This document shows, one piece after another, positions 15,239 through 20,713 of a stretch of 20,713 bases of DNA. The DNA comes from Parabacteroides sp. (GTDB lineage Bacteria; Bacteroidota; Bacteroidia; Bacteroidales; Tannerellaceae). Numbering within the stretch: position 1 is the first letter of the stretch; the number at the start of each line of letters is the position of its first letter. A program made the translations under genes and the position numbers. The notes beneath the pieces were generated by a model that was given only the letters and a program-made list of their open reading frames with translations, was not told the origin of the DNA and did no database searches. The stretch is taken from NCBI GenBank assembly GCA_020026285.1, contig JAHHQS010000063.1, positions 1-20,713 of the forward strand, read 5' to 3'.

Positions 15239-15609
15239 TAGACCACGCTCCTGTGGCTAAGCGGCTTGACCATACAAGGAACAACTCCAAATACAGTATG
15301 ATTGTGAAAAAATCCATGGGCTGAATACCATTTGATTTCATCATCCAGAGGAATCTGCCCATCAGGGCAAAATGGTTCTGGGCCACAATATACTCTTATT
15401 TGATGTGCGTTTTTTTCAGCTGCATATTGGACAATCTTCGACAATAGAACGTCGTCTAAGCCTTTGTCTCTGAACTTCTGGAGAACATAAAGAGATTTAA
15501 TTTCCACCGTTCCGTCAATCAGACTACAATCTGCATGAGCTACAACTTTGTCAAATCTATTTTTAATATCCAGTTCCAGCGAATCGGAAATAGTGTATTC
15601 TTTGTTCAT
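15238..15609 (-). CDS. GNAT-like N-acetyltransferase
   Basis: This 123-aa protein shows the GNAT fold pattern: VEIKSLYVLQKFRDKGLDDV (about 30-49) is the beta-4/alpha-3 acetyl-CoA loop with R-x-x-G-L. It is followed by an amphipathic helix, a strand (AHQIRVYCGP) and WYSAHGFFHNHTVFG near the end. The canonical Q/RxxGxG/A is imperfect (D in place of the last G/A), so activity is uncertain. The substrate is unknown. GGGAGGT precedes the ATG, and it opens the operon with the coupling protein (1-bp overlap). A position in a transfer operon is unusual for a metabolic enzyme. Confidence 0.7.
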   Translation of the reverse strand: MNKEYTISDSLELDIKNRFDKVVAHADCSLIDGTVEIKSLYVLQKFRDKGLDDVLLSKIVQYAAEKNAHQIRVYCGPEPFCPDGQIPLDDEIKWYSAHGFFHNHTVFGVVPCMVKPLSHRSVV

Positions 15610-15738
15610 ATAATTACCTCCCGTAATAAAACGATTTTGTTTCTATAGTTAATATAGACGATTAAAAAATTCACTTTTCCTCTTCTATATTAAATGTTGG
15701 ATAAGTATTGCTTTTTGGAACCATATAGCTAATAAAAG

Positions 15739-15763
15739 AGGGCCTTCCGAAATTGAAGGCCCT
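15739..15763 (-). terminator. Terminator of the helicase gene
   Basis: A 9-bp GC-rich stem (AGGGCCTTC 15739-15747 with GAAGGCCCT 15755-15763) lies just past the helicase stop. On the minus strand it is followed by a T-rich run (AATAAAA on the + strand at 15731-15737). Confidence 0.75.
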
Positions 15764-15767
15764 TGGA

Positions 15768-17714
15768 TTATATGGTCATCTTTAGTGCAGAAACATCTAC
15801 AATTAGGTCTTTCTCTGTAAGTTTCTTAACAAGATATATATTTTCAATTGTACGGCATCTTGAAAGAGCTACATATAACTGCCCTGGTGCAAAAAAACCA
15901 CCTACTATATTCACAGCATCGAATGTACAGCCTTGCGCTTTATTTACCGTTAGAGCGAATGCATAGATAACAGGAAGTTGTGTGTATATCGTGCCATTGG
16001 ATAATTTGAAGCGTTTTAGAGAAATGGTTATATTGTTTCCACTATCCAACAAAACCACTATACTAGATTTGCAAATCTTACATACCGTTCCAATGCTGCC
16101 ATTTTTATATCTAGCTGTATTGATTACTGTCATTACCCTCATTCCAACGGCTATTGTTATACTTTTAGGACATGGAAGTTCTTCACTGGGTAAATCACCA
16201 TTGATTTTCGCTGTAAATATGATTTGTTCTTTCTCCTCAAAATCGATTAAGGCATCTTGGGTGTACTTCTCTACGTCTTTGTTAGTTGCGCATATATAGG
16301 TTGCATCTGCTCTTGGTAACAATGCAGAGTTGTCGTTAAACCATTGAAGTGCAGAGAGCTTACCGTATTTAATTTCACTTAAATGTTCGCAAAATTCAGC
16401 GTCTTTCTGACGATATATCTTGCTGAGGACAACTTTCTTAAACTTTCGTTCTTCCCAAAATGGAGATTCAAAAGCATAGAACTGTTTGGCATTTGGATAT
16501 TCTTCTTTGAGTAGTGGTCGCTCTTGTGCTGTTACGACTGGCGACAGCTGTCCAAAATCGCCCGATACGATGATTTGGATTTTTCGATTTTGGATTTTCT
16601 CTATAAGTTGGATCGTCTTCATGACTTTAGTAAATACGTCAATCCGTACCATGCTGATCTCATCAATAATGATACGTGTCATAGATAATAGGTCTGCTGG
16701 TGCCGTGTCAATGTCATTGTCAAATTGGATGGCGTTACTTAATTTAAAAGCTGCATGAAGGGTTGTTCCATTTACATGGCTTGCTGCAAGCCCAGTAGGT
16801 GCTGCAATTACTGTAGTTTTAAGCTCCTCTTTCGTAAGATTATTTAGAAATTGCTGTATCATATAGGTCTTTCCTGTACCTGCAGCACCCATAATAGCTA
16901 TGTTTTGTTCCTTCATCAGAGTACGGACATTTTCCATGTCCGTGGGAGAGCAAGTGGTCTGTTTGCTTGTCAACTTGTATAAACAAAAAATCTCCGATGC
17001 CCGCTCATCTACAAATGAGGTCACGAGGCTTTTTTCCTCCCTCACCTCTGATATAGTAAAATTCGATTTTTCTTCGACACGTAGGGCTGCATAAACGGTG
17101 TCTCTACTGCATTTCATCTTTTGTGCAATATCAGACACCGTATAGCCGTGTTCTTTTAGAAGTTTGATTTGTTGTGTTCGTTCATTCCTCTTCTGCTGCA
17201 CATAGGGTTTCAGAATCTTCTTAACAGCATAACTACTGATTTGTGGGAATTCATCTTCAATCTGCTTTTGCGTTGCACCATCCTGATAAAGCTTGATAAT
17301 TTCTCGTTTCAAACTGTTCTGGAGAGCATCCTTATCTGCTTTTCGTTTTGCTCGTTCTTTTTTCTCTTGAAGATTATGCCCAATTCTTAATATTTCAACT
17401 TCTTCCGAGGTGATGTGAAGCTTTTGAATAATCCGTTCATTTGTAAACTGTCGAGGCTGTTTCTGAGCATCCACAGCCTCTATAATGGTATTGATTTGAT
17501 TAGAATTAAGTGGGATATCCAGACAATTATTTACATTAAAGAGCCTCTTAGAAGCCCTCTGAGAGGTGGTTATACTTCGTAAAGTACAGTAATAAATGAA
17601 AATATAATCGGACCGATTACTTCCCATATTATAATTTCTGCGTTCAAGCAATCTGTCCATCCAACTCAACCTGTCTGTCATGGTTGTGTGGAGAATACGA
17701 TTGAAGGATGCCAT
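15768..17714 (-). CDS. Pif1/RecD-like helicase with N-terminal helix-turn-helix segments
   Basis: This 648-aa protein has a C-terminal superfamily 1 helicase: Walker A GAAGTGKT (276-283), APTGLAA (305-311), Walker B IIIDE (348-352), SGDFGQLSPV in the middle, and VNKAQGCTFDAV plus YVALSRCR near the end, as in Pif1/RecD2 enzymes. Before it come two helix-turn-helix-like segments: YQDGATQKQIEDEFPQIS (about 143-160) and LLKEHGYTVSDIAQKMKCSR (185-204). Residues 34-113 resemble, from memory, the tail of plasmid or phage replication proteins of Bacillota, so the gene could be a fusion or an N-terminally shortened replication protein. It may unwind DNA for transfer or replication of the module. An AAAGGA lies somewhat far (13 bp) from the ATG, so the start is less certain. 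Confidence 0.85.
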   Translation of the reverse strand: MASFNRILHTTMTDRLSWMDRLLERRNYNMGSNRSDYIFIYYCTLRSITTSQRASKRLFNVNNCLDIPLNSNQINTIIEAVDAQKQPRQFTNERIIQKLHITSEEVEILRIGHNLQEKKERAKRKADKDALQNSLKREIIKLYQDGATQKQIEDEFPQISSYAVKKILKPYVQQKRNERTQQIKLLKEHGYTVSDIAQKMKCSRDTVYAALRVEEKSNFTISEVREEKSLVTSFVDERASEIFCLYKLTSKQTTCSPTDMENVRTLMKEQNIAIMGAAGTGKTYMIQQFLNNLTKEELKTTVIAAPTGLAASHVNGTTLHAAFKLSNAIQFDNDIDTAPADLLSMTRIIIDEISMVRIDVFTKVMKTIQLIEKIQNRKIQIIVSGDFGQLSPVVTAQERPLLKEEYPNAKQFYAFESPFWEERKFKKVVLSKIYRQKDAEFCEHLSEIKYGKLSALQWFNDNSALLPRADATYICATNKDVEKYTQDALIDFEEKEQIIFTAKINGDLPSEELPCPKSITIAVGMRVMTVINTARYKNGSIGTVCKICKSSIVVLLDSGNNITISLKRFKLSNGTIYTQLPVIYAFALTVNKAQGCTFDAVNIVGGFFAPGQLYVALSRCRTIENIYLVKKLTEKDLIVDVSALKMTI

Positions 17715-18034
17715 AATGAATCCCGTTCCTTTCTAGTTTTGATTTAATATAGAAGAGCATGACCGTCTGTATAGGCTGGCACTGCTCCCTACATAATCAC
17801 TGTAGAAAAAGGAGAAGAAAACAAACGGGCAAAAACAAATTATTTTTATAAATCATCAATCAGAGGTTTTCTCTGTGGTATCGATTCAATTATAAGTCGG
17901 TTCGGGAGGCGGTAGCCTCTCCGAGTTCCAGGTAAGAGTTGTCCATAGGTTGTTTTCCATAACTTTGTCCATCACCCTTGCAGTGTGGGCAAAGCTGTGG
18001 CAACCCCTGTGGGCATACTCTGAAAATCATAGAA
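17715..18034. other. Gene-free region with DnaA-box-like repeats (candidate origin)
   Basis: No convincing gene lies here. TTGTCCATA (17939-17947), TTTTCCATA (17953-17961) and TTGTCCATC (17965-17973) follow one another at 12-14 bp steps. Opposite-orientation TGTGGGCAA (17984-17992), TGTGGCAAC (17996-18004) and TGTGGGCAT (18008-18016) follow at exact 12-bp steps. Each is two or more changes away from the DnaA box TTATCCACA/TGTGGATAA, so they could be iterons. A GGAGGC-GGTA-GCCTCTCC hairpin lies just upstream (about 17905-17922). A replication or transfer origin for the neighbouring helicase module is possible but not shown. Confidence 0.35.
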
Positions 18035-18064
18035 AAAGAGACTTGCCCGAAGACAAGTCTCTTT
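18035..18064. terminator. Terminator after the methyltransferase remnant
   Basis: An 11-bp perfect stem (AAAGAGACTTG 18035-18045 with CAAGTCTCTTT 18054-18064) begins with an A tract and is followed by TCTTTTATT, so it can act in both directions. It ends the minus-strand methyltransferase remnant. Confidence 0.8.
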
Positions 18065-18067
18065 CTT

Positions 18068-18524
18068 TTATTGGTTTTTCGTCAGTTCCTGTTACATTTT
18101 CATCAGTTCTGCTACACATTCGTTTTCTGTGTTGAGTTTCCCCCAGAAACCATATGCTTGCATAACAGCTTTATCATTGTGCTGATGGGCTGTCCACAAT
18201 TCTGGCGGTATAGTTAATTCATCGTACAGATCTGCAAGAGAACAATCTGGATACTTTGCACGGGCATCCAAAATTTCCTGTGCGGTTTGTTCGATTTTTG
18301 CCTTCTGGTCCTCTGTTGGTGTCGGGCAAATATGCATCGATAAAGCTAGTGTGACTGAGTTTTACCTTTACTTCAAACTGAATATGCTTTTCAGGTTCCC
18401 CTACTCCAAATACATTATGAAGCAGAGCAAGCCAGAAGGATTGTGTTTCTTGTTTTTCATCACCACGGCCTGTCCAATCCTTAACGAACTGTTTAGCTGC
18501 CGCTTTTTGTTCATTCTCTGTCAT
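18068..18524 (-). pseudogene. DNA methyltransferase remnant (N- and C-terminal ends only)
   Basis: The 5' part (from the ATG at 18524, with CAGGAGA before it) encodes MTENEQKAAAKQFVKDWTGR to KLSHTSFIDAY, the start of large MmeI-type class I DNA methyltransferases. Near 18312-18330 the frame switches and the sequence continues as CPTPTEDQKAKIEQTAQEIL to FWGKLNTENECVAELMKM, the end of the same family. The middle, normally some 800 residues with the catalytic motifs, is gone, so this is an internal deletion. A TAA at 18092 also interrupts the tail: the frame would go on as QELTKNQ to a second stop at 18068, where relatives have a tyrosine. It cannot methylate DNA. Confidence 0.8.
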
Positions 18525-18596
18525 AGTGTGTCTCCTGATGGAAGGTAAGATTACTAACATTATAACATAGAGAAATAATAATTCAAACTTAGAAAT

Positions 18597-18629
18597 AAAA
18601 CTCAGAACCTAAATTGGGTTCTGAGTTTT
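18597..18629. terminator. Bidirectional terminator after the serine recombinase
   Basis: A 14-bp stem (18597-18610 with 18616-18629, one T-G pair) begins AAAACTCAGAACC and ends in TTTT. It lies 5 bp past the recombinase stop and, on the minus strand, runs into a T-rich tract. Confidence 0.85.
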
Positions 18630-18633
18630 ATTT

Positions 18634-19302
18634 TTAAGTTATACTTCCTATTTTTGTGATATATTTCTTTAACGTATTTCTACTGACCTTATGTTTTTTC
18701 ATAAGATCAATCTGTTTGATCCCTCTATTTGATAGATACATCCTAATATCCTTTTCCAACTCTGGTGTCATCTTATCAAGCTGCCCCTTTTTTCTTCCAC
18801 TAGCTTTATCACTGGCTGCAATACCGTCTTTTACTCTCTTGATGAAGATTAAACGCTCTTGCTCTACTCGATCCAGTTCAACAATCAGCAGCAGTTTAAC
18901 TGTACTTTCTAGGCTGGTCTTTGCTACAAGGTTTTGCTGTTCTGCTACATTCAGAAGTTTCTTGATATAAGGCGTGCTGACGGCTTGATTATCTATGAAT
19001 ATAAGATCCACGCCCTGACTCAGAAGCCCCATATACTTCTGATAGCCGTTTTCTGCCTCTCTGGTGAATCTGCTTATATCTTTGAATACAACCGTGTCTC
19101 CTGGCTGCAAGAGTCGTTCCAGGCGGTTCCATTCCTTTCTCCCTATAAAGTTCTTTGCGCTTTCATCTTCTCTGAATTGAAGAAGGTATTCAATATTGTG
19201 TGTCTTAGCGTATTTATCAAAAGCTGCTATTTGCCTGTTGTATGTCTGAAGCCCTCTTTCCTGCTTGGTACTGATTCTTGCATAGCTATAATAGTTTCCC
19301 AT
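18634..19302 (-). CDS. Small serine recombinase (resolvase/invertase type)
   Basis: This 222-aa protein has the resolvase N-terminal domain: YSYARISTKQE with the nucleophile S11, LLQPGDTVVFKDISRFTREA (about 65-84) carrying the family's D-x-S-R motif, and a long helix rich in E and R (about 130-165). The C-terminal 45 residues form a helix-turn-helix (GIKQIDLMKKHKVSRNTLKKY). The size fits resolvases and invertases, not the large integrases. AGAGGTAAC precedes the ATG. It stands next to the end of the mobilisation module and about 1.3 kb from the right end repeats. It may resolve cointegrates of the Tn7-like element or of the mobilisation module. Confidence 0.9.
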   Translation of the reverse strand: MGNYYSYARISTKQERGLQTYNRQIAAFDKYAKTHNIEYLLQFREDESAKNFIGRKEWNRLERLLQPGDTVVFKDISRFTREAENGYQKYMGLLSQGVDLIFIDNQAVSTPYIKKLLNVAEQQNLVAKTSLESTVKLLLIVELDRVEQERLIFIKRVKDGIAASDKASGRKKGQLDKMTPELEKDIRMYLSNRGIKQIDLMKKHKVSRNTLKKYITKIGSIT

Positions 19303-19338
19303 ATGTTACCTCTTTCTTTCATTTTAACGTGCGTTTAT

Positions 19339-19362
19339 TTGACACTTGAATTTTATTGTCAA
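19339..19362. other. Inverted repeat upstream of the recombinase (candidate recombination site)
   Basis: TTGACA (19339-19344) and TGTCAA (19357-19362) face each other across 12 bp of AT-rich DNA, 37 bp upstream of the recombinase start. A third TTGACA lies at 19424. Resolvase sites (res) usually sit directly upstream of the gene and contain such facing half sites around an AT-rich centre. The match is only to that general layout. Confidence 0.3.
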
Positions 19363-19423
19363 TTTAACATTATTACCCCTTATTTTTACACTATTATCAT
19401 CATAATAAAATAGGCAGGATAAA

Positions 19424-19509
19424 TTGACACTGTTAGCATAGACGATTATAGATGGACTATATTGGTTATTCGTAATTTTCTTTAAAATAATAGTAATACA
19501 TGATATAAT
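19424..19509 (+). promoter_or_regulatory. Two candidate sigma-A promoters for the terminal cargo gene
   Basis: The distal one has TTGACA (19424-19429), a 17-bp spacer and TATAGA (19447-19452). The proximal one has a weak TTTAAA (19481-19486), a 17-bp spacer and a perfect TATAAT (19504-19509), 35 bp before the ATG. Both point at the gene starting at 19545. Confidence 0.6.
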
Positions 19510-19544
19510 TCTATTGGATCATGTAAGGGAATAAGGAGGATAAT

Positions 19545-20477
19545 ATGGAAAATTTCAGCGATGAAAATGATGAGTTAATAATCGAAATAGATTTTAACGA
19601 TATCATCGAGAAGGAAATGAACGGTACTTTATCAAATAATGACTTCACAAAGCAATGGTGTAACTTAGCTGCTTTGACCATTTATAGAATTGAATATATC
19701 ATTCGTAATTCAAAACACACAAGTGTGGGCTACACAAAAGATGAAGCTGTAATATATGGTCAATTAGTTAGATTATTTAAACTATTGTGTTTTCAGCGGC
19801 GCTTAGTGTGTACGCATTTAATGACAGTTACATTAGCCTCTTTCTTTGAACGGATGCTAATAGAACAAATCATAAACTTAGAGTTTTATATTAAAAATTA
19901 TGACAATAAGCAGCTATTAAACAATTATCGGCTTAATAGTCTTAAGCCAGAAGTTTACTTTGAAAAGGCGATTCACGACGATATCTCATCACATAGAACA
20001 AATTCCGATTTTTTAGCTTGGCAAAATCGTTTGCTGGATTCCATTCATCAAACCTATAAAGAAACAGGCACTTCATATGAAGAGCTACAACATTTACATA
20101 TTAAAATTCCTAATATACATGATAAATTTTGCGATACTAGGAATGAGCGTCTCTATGACATTGAATATCGGACTAAATGCCATGATATTCACGGCGATTG
20201 GGTTGATCTTCTTCAAAATTATCTCGACTATGACGAATCAACTTCTTATTTTAAGCCAAAGTTTGACGATAATCAGGCAGATATTCGACAACTTAATCCC
20301 ATTTTAATTATTTGCTATAATATGATAAGGGCATTTCTTACTGATTTTCCAGGGCACGAACTTCCTGCGAATTTGTTTACTGATATCAATACAGATATAA
20401 AAGTCATAGCGACTCTTGATAACATGCACCACAATTTTATAAATCATAAGAAGATATTAACTGGTGTAGATATATGA
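19545..20477 (+). CDS. Cargo protein of unknown function (possibly DUF5677-like)
   Basis: This 310-aa cytoplasmic protein has no signal or membrane segment. AAGGAGGA at 19533-19540 and two upstream promoters make it a real, expressed gene. It is mostly helical and rich in Asn, Asp, His and Ile, with lower GC than the tns genes, which suggests separate acquisition. The segment around 205-225 (YRTKCHDIHGDWVDLLQNYL) and the long helices with conserved-looking Y, R and H residues recall DUF5677-type proteins, some of which occur with defence genes; this is a weak impression. It lies directly inside the right end repeats, the usual place for late-acquired cargo. Confidence 0.7.
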   Translation: MENFSDENDELIIEIDFNDIIEKEMNGTLSNNDFTKQWCNLAALTIYRIEYIIRNSKHTSVGYTKDEAVIYGQLVRLFKLLCFQRRLVCTHLMTVTLASFFERMLIEQIINLEFYIKNYDNKQLLNNYRLNSLKPEVYFEKAIHDDISSHRTNSDFLAWQNRLLDSIHQTYKETGTSYEELQHLHIKIPNIHDKFCDTRNERLYDIEYRTKCHDIHGDWVDLLQNYLDYDESTSYFKPKFDDNQADIRQLNPILIICYNMIRAFLTDFPGHELPANLFTDINTDIKVIATLDNMHHNFINHKKILTGVDI

Positions 20478-20558
20478 TATCGAAATAAACCAGCAGAAAA
20501 AGAAATAATAGGAATGGAATGATCGGCTAGTTGAAAGCTGTGGTATCAAAGCCTGTAT

Positions 20559-20591
20559 GTTAAAAATAATTTTATTGAAATTATTTTTAAC
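20559..20591. terminator. AT-rich hairpin after the terminal cargo gene
   Basis: A 14-bp perfect stem (20559-20572 with 20578-20591) with a 5-base loop lies 80 bp past the stop. It is AT-rich without a separate T tract, so it is a weak terminator at best. Confidence 0.45.
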
Positions 20592-20628
20592 TAGAGTTAT
20601 AATCCAAATACAAGGTCATATATATTTT

Positions 20629-20681
20629 AGGGCAACACCGAATATCCTCTTCCCCCCCAAAAAGGGCAAAAAGAAATATCC
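20629..20681 (+). repeat. Pair of 19-bp transposon-end-like repeats (right end)
   Basis: AGGGCAACACCGAATATCC (20629-20647) and AGGGCAAAAAGAAATATCC (20663-20681) have starts 34 bp apart. They are inverted relative to the pair at 628-671 and direct relative to 69-122. The outer flank (CCTGGGA, CCTGAAAA, AAAAAT) still matches the left pair's flank when the window ends at 20713, so the true terminus lies outside. Confidence 0.6.
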
Positions 20682-20713
20682 TGGGAATCCCTGAAAAACA
20701 ATGAAAAATTAAG

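Noticed and set aside
17169..17390. Small + strand ORF with hydrophobic residues opposite the helicase
   Set aside because: It is wholly antisense to the helicase N-terminal region, without a ribosome binding site.
9733..17714. A complete integrative conjugative element
   Set aside because: A relaxase and coupling protein are present, but no VirB4-type ATPase, channel or peptidoglycan hydrolase gene is seen in the window. It is at most mobilisable.
18634..19302. Large serine integrase
   Set aside because: At 222 aa it has only the catalytic domain and a short HTH, and lacks the recombinase and coiled-coil/zinc domains of large integrases.

Overview
The window looks like low-to-medium GC DNA from a gut-type Bacillota (Clostridia, probably Oscillospirales). 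The grounds are strong AGGAGG-type ribosome binding sites, SLH-domain surface proteins of the kind common in that order, and a MobQ/DUF3846/ArdC-like/VirD4-like mobilisation module typical of those genomes. No core chromosomal gene is visible. This is an inference from gene style; no database was searched.

Layout. (1) 1-862 is gene-free and carries short repeats that look like Tn7-type transposon ends, plus a strong terminator. (2) 863-5261 is a tightly overlapping operon tnsA-tnsB-tnsC-tniQ, the core of a Tn7-like transposon. (3) 5323-9180 is cargo: two minus-strand SLH-CAP surface proteins that share an almost identical first 600 bp but have different CAP ends, a divergent exported protein of unknown function, and broken copies of a tniQ tail and of a third CAP gene. 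(4) 9245-17714 is a mobilisation module: DUF3846 protein, MobQ relaxase, a tandem array of structured repeats, an XRE regulator, a DUF3847-like protein, an ArdC-like/zincin protein, a VirD4-like coupling protein, a GNAT-like protein and a Pif1/RecD-like helicase with helix-turn-helix segments. No mating-pore genes are present, so it could at most be mobilised with help. (5) 18068-19302 holds a DNA methyltransferase reduced to its two ends and a serine recombinase. (6) 19545-20477 is a cargo gene of unknown function. (7) Matching end repeats reappear at 20629-20681.

How it fits together. A 19-bp motif close to RGGGCAANNNSAAATATCC occurs in pairs at 69-122, 628-671 (inverted) and 20629-20681. 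The middle and right pairs form an inverted pair that would bracket the tns operon and all cargo, so most of the window (about 0.6 to beyond 20.7 kb) is probably one Tn7-like element. The left pair has the orientation of the right end and would belong to a neighbouring or older element. TnsA departs from the usual catalytic residues, and a serine recombinase is carried inside the element. This raises the possibility of replicative transposition followed by resolution.

Most promising items: the structured tandem repeat beside mobQ, where stem sequences change while pairing is kept and loops resemble GNRA on the + strand; the six-copy end motif; the shared-anchor/variable-CAP gene pair with an orphan CAP end; and the divergent TnsA with a candidate resolvase.
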